DNA of 64,000 nt, taken from assembly GCF_009765355.1 (NCBI RefSeq), contig NZ_VTHK01000003.1:326676-390675 (forward strand), given 5' to 3'. The position numbers and the translations under genes were made by a program. Position 1 is the first letter of the stretch. Each line of letters starts with the position of its first letter. Under the pieces are notes generated by a model. The model saw only the letters and a list, made by a program, of their open reading frames with translations, had not been told where the DNA came from and searched no databases. Below, piece by piece: positions 60,166 through 64,000 of the stretch. The stretch comes from Amycolatopsis anabasis. Its GTDB lineage: Bacteria; Actinomycetota; Actinomycetes; Mycobacteriales; Pseudonocardiaceae.

Positions 60166-61185
60166 TCAGTTCGTCCGCGCGACCAGGTAGTCGGCGACCG
60201 ACTCGCACGCGTCGCGCGCAGGTGAGGCAGGCAGCGCCGCCAGCTCGGCTCTTGCGCGAGAAGCGTAGTCGGAAAGGGTGACCCTCGCCCGTTCGAGGCC
60301 ACTGGACTCCCGCAGCAGGCCCAGCGCCTCGGTGACCAGGGCATCCTCGGTCACCGGGCCGGAGAGCAGCTCGACCAGGCGGGAATCGGTGCCGGAGTCG
60401 GCCAGCGCGTAGAGCATGGGCAGCGTGCGGACGCCTTCGCGCAGGTCGGTGCCTTGCGACTTGCCCAGTTCGTCGGACGGCGAGGCGATGTCGATGACGT
60501 CGTCGGAGATCTGGAACGCGGTGCCGATGATGTCGCCGAACCGGCACAGCGCGTCGATGTGCGCGGGGTCGGCGCCGGACATCATGCCGCCGAACCGGCC
60601 GGCGGTGGCGATCAGCGAACCGGTCTTCTGCGCGATGACCGTGAGGTAGTGGCCGACCGGGTCCTCCCCGGCCGCCGGCCCGACGGTTTCCCGCATCTGG
60701 CCGGTGACCAGCTCGCCGAAGGTCTCCGCGATGATCCGCGCGGCATCCGTGCCCAGGTCGGCGACCAGCCGGGACGCGTGCGCGAAGAGGAAGTCGCCAG
60801 TGAGGATGGCGATGGTGTTGTCCCAGCGCGCGTTCACGCTCTGCGCGCCGCGCCGCATGGTGGCCTCGTCCATCACGTCGTCGTGGTAGAGCGTGGCCAG
60901 GTGCACCAGCTCGACCGCGGCGGCCGCGGTGATCACGCTCTTCGAGTTCCCGCCGCCGAACTGCGCGGCGAGCAGCGTGAACAGCGGCCGGAACCGCTTG
61001 CCCCCGGCCTCGACCAGGTGCGACGCGGCGTCGTGCACGGCCTTGACGTCGCTGTGCACGGTCTCGCGCAGCAGGTTCTCGACGTCGTTCAGCCCGCCGG
61101 CCAGCGTCCGCAGCAGGTGCTCGTCGGCGATCTCCAGCCCGACGCTCGCGCGCAGGTCGTCGATGGCACCACCCTGAACTGACAC
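60166..61185 (-). CDS. All-trans polyprenyl diphosphate synthase
   Basis: 339 residues from GTG 61185. The two aspartate-rich motifs are DDVMD (102-106) and DDVID (228-232), with GGKRFRPLF near 61-69. It condenses isopentenyl units to a long-chain diphosphate, most likely the menaquinone side chain (a GrcC/IspB-like role). It lies 87 bases after the sunset-domain start on the same strand. Chain length cannot be read reliably. Confidence 0.93.
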   Translation of the reverse strand: MSVQGGAIDDLRASVGLEIADEHLLRTLAGGLNDVENLLRETVHSDVKAVHDAASHLVEAGGKRFRPLFTLLAAQFGGGNSKSVITAAAAVELVHLATLYHDDVMDEATMRRGAQSVNARWDNTIAILTGDFLFAHASRLVADLGTDAARIIAETFGELVTGQMRETVGPAAGEDPVGHYLTVIAQKTGSLIATAGRFGGMMSGADPAHIDALCRFGDIIGTAFQISDDVIDIASPSDELGKSQGTDLREGVRTLPMLYALADSGTDSRLVELLSGPVTEDALVTEALGLLRESSGLERARVTLSDYASRARAELAALPASPARDACESVADYLVARTN

Positions 61186-61331
61186 GTCGCTCCGCCCTCT
61201 CGACACTCGGTTGCTCCCAGCGTAATGGCAAGCCACCAACCCCGGTCGGTCCACCGGCACTGGTCAGAGGTGACGAACACGACAGGGGCCGCCTGTGTGC
61301 CGGACCGGTCACCCGCGGTACGCACCCGAGG

Positions 61332-62228
61332 TCATCGCCCCGCCCGCAGCCGGCGAACCTGCTCCCGCAGCCAGCGGTGCGCGGGGTCGGCGGTGAGCCG
61401 GGGGTGCCACGCCTGGGACATCCACTTGACCGGCAGGTCGCCGGGGACCGAGAGCAGGCGCACCCCGCAGGCGCGGGCGGCGAACTCGCCGAAGTCGCGG
61501 TTGACCAGGCACACCAGTTCGGTGGCCAGCACCAGGTGCATCGCCGCGGTCGGGGTCGGCACCACGGCCACGACTTCCCGGGAAAGTCCTTGTGCCGCAA
61601 GGAGTTCATCGAGGGGACCGTGACTGCGGCCGCGCCGGGAGATGGCCAGGTGCGGTAGCGCGGCCAGCCGCCGCAGGGTCATCCGCCCGCGCGCGATCGG
61701 GTGCCCCGGCGCGGCGATCAGCGCGGTTCCCTCCTGCCACAACGGTTCCACCTCGATCTCCGGGCCGAGGTCGTCGATGACTCCGAGGTCGAGGTCGATC
61801 ACGCCGTCCCGCAACGGCTGGACGTCTTCCTCGCCCTCGGCCAGGAACCGCAGCCGCACGTGCGGCGCCTGCGCCCGCGCGGCGGCGACCAGCCCGGGAC
61901 CGAGCTGACAGATCAACGCGTCGTTGGCCCGGATGGCGAACGTGCGTTCGCACGTGGCCAGATCCACCTCGCCGGTGCGGCGCAGCACGCCCCGCGCCTG
62001 CTCGACCAGGCCGCGCACCTCCGACCGCAGTGCGATCGCCGCCGGGGTGGGCACCATGGTCCGGCCCGCGCGCACCAGGATCGGATCGCCGAGCGTCCGG
62101 CGGAGGCGGCCGAGCGCGCGTGAGGTGGCGGGTGCGGACAGGTGCAGCCGTTCGGCCGCCCCGGTGACGCTGCCCTCGGTGAGCAGCGCGTCGAGCACCA
62201 CCAGCAGGTTGAGATCCACGTCGGCCAC
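61332..62228 (-). CDS. LysR-family transcriptional regulator
   Basis: 298 residues from GTG 62228. Winged helix-turn-helix at about residues 4-60 (VDLNLLVVLDALLTEGSVTGAAERLHLSAPATSRALGRLR in sections), then a two-lobe effector domain. It diverges from an MFS gene across 133 bases with AT-rich sites (TTGACGCAAT, TTGCCATCATTGCA), so it probably controls that transporter. Confidence 0.92.
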   Translation of the reverse strand: MADVDLNLLVVLDALLTEGSVTGAAERLHLSAPATSRALGRLRRTLGDPILVRAGRTMVPTPAAIALRSEVRGLVEQARGVLRRTGEVDLATCERTFAIRANDALICQLGPGLVAAARAQAPHVRLRFLAEGEEDVQPLRDGVIDLDLGVIDDLGPEIEVEPLWQEGTALIAAPGHPIARGRMTLRRLAALPHLAISRRGRSHGPLDELLAAQGLSREVVAVVPTPTAAMHLVLATELVCLVNRDFGEFAARACGVRLLSVPGDLPVKWMSQAWHPRLTADPAHRWLREQVRRLRAGR

Positions 62229-62361
62229 GACGCCACCCTTCGATTCCAGTTGACGCAATCCTTGGTTGCCATCATTGCACTGGACGCATGCCCGGCGCGT
62301 TCCTACCGTGGCTTCCGGAACCGCGAACTGCTCGCGTTCTTCCTTCCCCAGAAAGGCAGTC

Positions 62362-63729
62362 ATGGATATCGCCGTGCCCGAAACCCGAACCCGGCAAGGG
62401 CCGCCGACCGCACTCATGTGCCTGTGTGTCGTGCTCGTGGTGAGCATGGTCGCCGCGATCAACCTCGCGATCCCGAGCCTGTCCGCCGACGCGCTGCACC
62501 CGTCGCATTCGACGCTGGTGTGGGTCGTCGACGCGTACGTGATCGTCTTCGCCTGCCTGCTGATCCCGGCGGGCGCGCTCGGGGATCGCCTGGGCCGCAA
62601 GGGAGCCCTGCTCACCGGACTGGCCGTTTTCGCGGCGGGCGCGCTGCTTTCCGGGGTGGCGCCGAACATCCCGCTGCTGCTGGCCGGCCGGGTGCTCTCC
62701 GGCCTGGGCGCGGCCGCGGTGATGCCCGCCACGCTCGCGATCCTGATCGGCACGGCCGACGAATCCGCCCGCCCCAAGGCCATCGCGGTCTGGGCGTCGG
62801 CCACCGGGGTCGCCGGAACGGTCGGCAACCTCGGCGGCGGCGCCCTGCTGCAGACCGGGTCCTGGCGCGCGCTGTTCCTCACCGTCGCGCCGATCGCCGT
62901 GGTGGTGCTCGGCCTCGTCGCGCTGTTCACCCCGCGCCTGCCAGGCCATCCGCGCCCGGTCGAACCGGTCAGCGCGCTGCTGTTCACCGGCGGCGTGGTG
63001 GCCCTGCTGATCGGCATCACGCTCGGACCGAGCGCGGGCTGGGCATCGGCCACCGTGCTCACCGGTTTCGCCGCGGCGGTCGTCCTGCTCACCGGCTGGG
63101 CCGCCTACGAGCTGCGCGCGGAGCACCCCATGCTCGACCCGCGCCTGTTCCGCGTCCGCACCCTGCGCGCGAACTCGTTCGCGATGGCCGCCGCGTTCCT
63201 CGGCATGTTCGGGCTCTTCTACGTCAACGGCCAGTACCTGCAGACGGTCAAGGGCTTCTCCCCGTTCCTCGCGGGCGTCGGCGTCCTGCCGGTGGCGATC
63301 CCGTTGCTGGTGCTGCCCCGGCTCATCGTCCGGCTGGCCGCGCGCCTGGGCGGCCCGCGGGTGACCGCGGCCGGTCTGGCGCTGCTCGCCGCGGGCCTGG
63401 TCTGCGTGTCCACTGTGGACTCGGCTACCGGGTACGGCTGGTACGCCGCGGGGACCCTGGTGGTCGCGTGCGGCTGTGCCCTGGTCATGCCGACCGCGTC
63501 CGCCGGGATCATGGCCGCCCTGCCGCACAGCCGCGCCGGGCTGGGTTCCGGACTGCAGGGCATGACCCGGGAACTGGGCAGTGCCCTCGGGGTGGCGATC
63601 GTCGGCACGATCCTGGGCACCGGCGAGTTCGGCGCGGTGCTGGGCACGGCGATGCTGACGCTGGCCGGGGTGGTCGCCGCCGCCGCGCTGTACCTTGTCC
63701 GCGGGGTCATCGCCGGCGGCGGATCTTGA
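62362..63729 (+). CDS. MFS drug-efflux transporter (DHA2, 14-segment type)
   Basis: 455 residues from ATG 62362 with AGAAAGG upstream. Motifs GALGDRLGRKGALLTG (about 72-87) and WVVDAYVIVFACLLIPAG are typical of the EmrB/QacA group; hydrophobicity suggests 13-14 segments. Divergent from a LysR regulator. Ends 23 bases inside the convergent hypothetical gene. Confidence 0.92.
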   Translation: MDIAVPETRTRQGPPTALMCLCVVLVVSMVAAINLAIPSLSADALHPSHSTLVWVVDAYVIVFACLLIPAGALGDRLGRKGALLTGLAVFAAGALLSGVAPNIPLLLAGRVLSGLGAAAVMPATLAILIGTADESARPKAIAVWASATGVAGTVGNLGGGALLQTGSWRALFLTVAPIAVVVLGLVALFTPRLPGHPRPVEPVSALLFTGGVVALLIGITLGPSAGWASATVLTGFAAAVVLLTGWAAYELRAEHPMLDPRLFRVRTLRANSFAMAAAFLGMFGLFYVNGQYLQTVKGFSPFLAGVGVLPVAIPLLVLPRLIVRLAARLGGPRVTAAGLALLAAGLVCVSTVDSATGYGWYAAGTLVVACGCALVMPTASAGIMAALPHSRAGLGSGLQGMTRELGSALGVAIVGTILGTGEFGAVLGTAMLTLAGVVAAAALYLVRGVIAGGGS

Positions 63730-64000
63730 TGTCGTCCATGGCGGTGGCGCTCGAGGTGAGGTCCCGATACGGGTAACCCGCGGCCTCGAGCGCCTCCATG
63801 GCCCGCAGTTCGGCGCGGTCGCGCGCCTCGCGTTCCTCCGCCTCGCCCGGTTCGACGCGCACCACGCAGCGGAACGAGAAGGCCGCGAGGTGCTCGCCGA
63901 ACGACAGCGCACCCTCCTCGGTGAACCCGAGCGGAGGGAGGCCGCCGTCCCGCAGCACGGCGAGCATGCGGGACCGGGTCTCGGCGTCGGGCCGGTCGAA
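63707..64000 (-). CDS. DUF6204-like hypothetical protein, N-terminus beyond the window
   Basis: About 97 residues are visible in frame to the right edge. The segments FDRPDAETRSRMLAVL, GFTEEGALSF, AAFSFRCVVRVEPG and AAGYPYRDLTSSATAMDDIKIR match a small actinobacterial family that I recall as DUF6204. An ATG at 63967 is internal. Its end overlaps the MFS gene tail-to-tail by 23 bases. Function unknown. Confidence 0.7.
   Translation of the reverse strand, partial: FDRPDAETRSRMLAVLRDGGLPPLGFTEEGALSFGEHLAAFSFRCVVRVEPGEAEEREARDRAELRAMEALEAAGYPYRDLTSSATAMDDIKIRRRR

Overview
The window is very GC-rich, has strong GC bias at third codon positions, and uses many GTG and TTG starts. The combination of EspG and PPE-like type VII secretion proteins, a DUF3558 lipoprotein, a GH75 chitosanase, KorAB, HtpX, YajQ and a menaquinone-type polyprenyl synthase points to a mycelial actinomycete. 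Pseudonocardiaceae fits best, with Amycolatopsis or a close relative as the first guess. This placement rests on gene content only.

Layout. (1) 1-1317: divergent amino-acid N-hydroxylase and N-formyltransferase genes around an iron box, the edge of a hydroxamate siderophore locus. (2) 1322-4638: ESX-associated genes (PPE-like protein, DUF3558 lipoprotein, small helical protein, EspG). (3) 4729-5471: a compact minus-strand array of nine tRNA or tRNA-like genes of unusual sequence, preceded by a possible 47-residue ORF with its own terminator; a tRNA-Tyr and yajQ follow. (4) 7036-12523: secreted GH84 hexosaminidase and sialidase-fold protein around a DasR-like site, then a hydrolase-TetR pair with an operator. 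(5) 12578-19288: rmlA, two luciferase-like monooxygenases, htpX, a secreted YVTN beta-propeller and a BtrH/DUF4872 protein. (6) 19373-48270: a large surface-glycan locus. The left operon (19373-31527) makes amino sugars and carries two glycosyltransferases plus a giant secreted DMFase-like/DUF4082 protein. The right half holds a minus-strand assembly operon (chain-length protein, O-antigen ligase/polymerase, GT39, flippase) and a plus-strand operon (MFS, beta-propeller-like protein, beta-helix lipoprotein, GT2), followed by a GT4 and a UDP-sugar dehydrogenase. A peptidase, two methyltransferases and a chitosanase lie between. (7) 48421-54810: Rrf2-RidA-MFS, a deacetylase-GT2-GNAT operon, and DDAH opposite an Lrp regulator. 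(8) 54821-64000: an enoyl-CoA hydratase-like gene, korAB, a sunset-domain membrane protein, polyprenyl synthase, and a LysR/MFS pair.

The glycan locus seems to encode a complete route: nucleotide-sugar modification (oxidoreductase, two DegT aminotransferases, two LbH acyltransferases, UDP-sugar dehydrogenase, epimerase), assembly by several glycosyltransferases, export by a Wzx-type flippase, and polymerisation with length control by Wzy- and Wzz-like proteins.

The most unusual features are the tRNA array, which includes a short-variable-loop tRNA with a CAG (Leu) anticodon, and four families of intergenic repeats: a 46-bp nested palindrome, a 51-bp hairpin, a 21-bp periodic array and a 30-bp periodic array. 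No transposase, integrase, CRISPR array or rRNA was seen.
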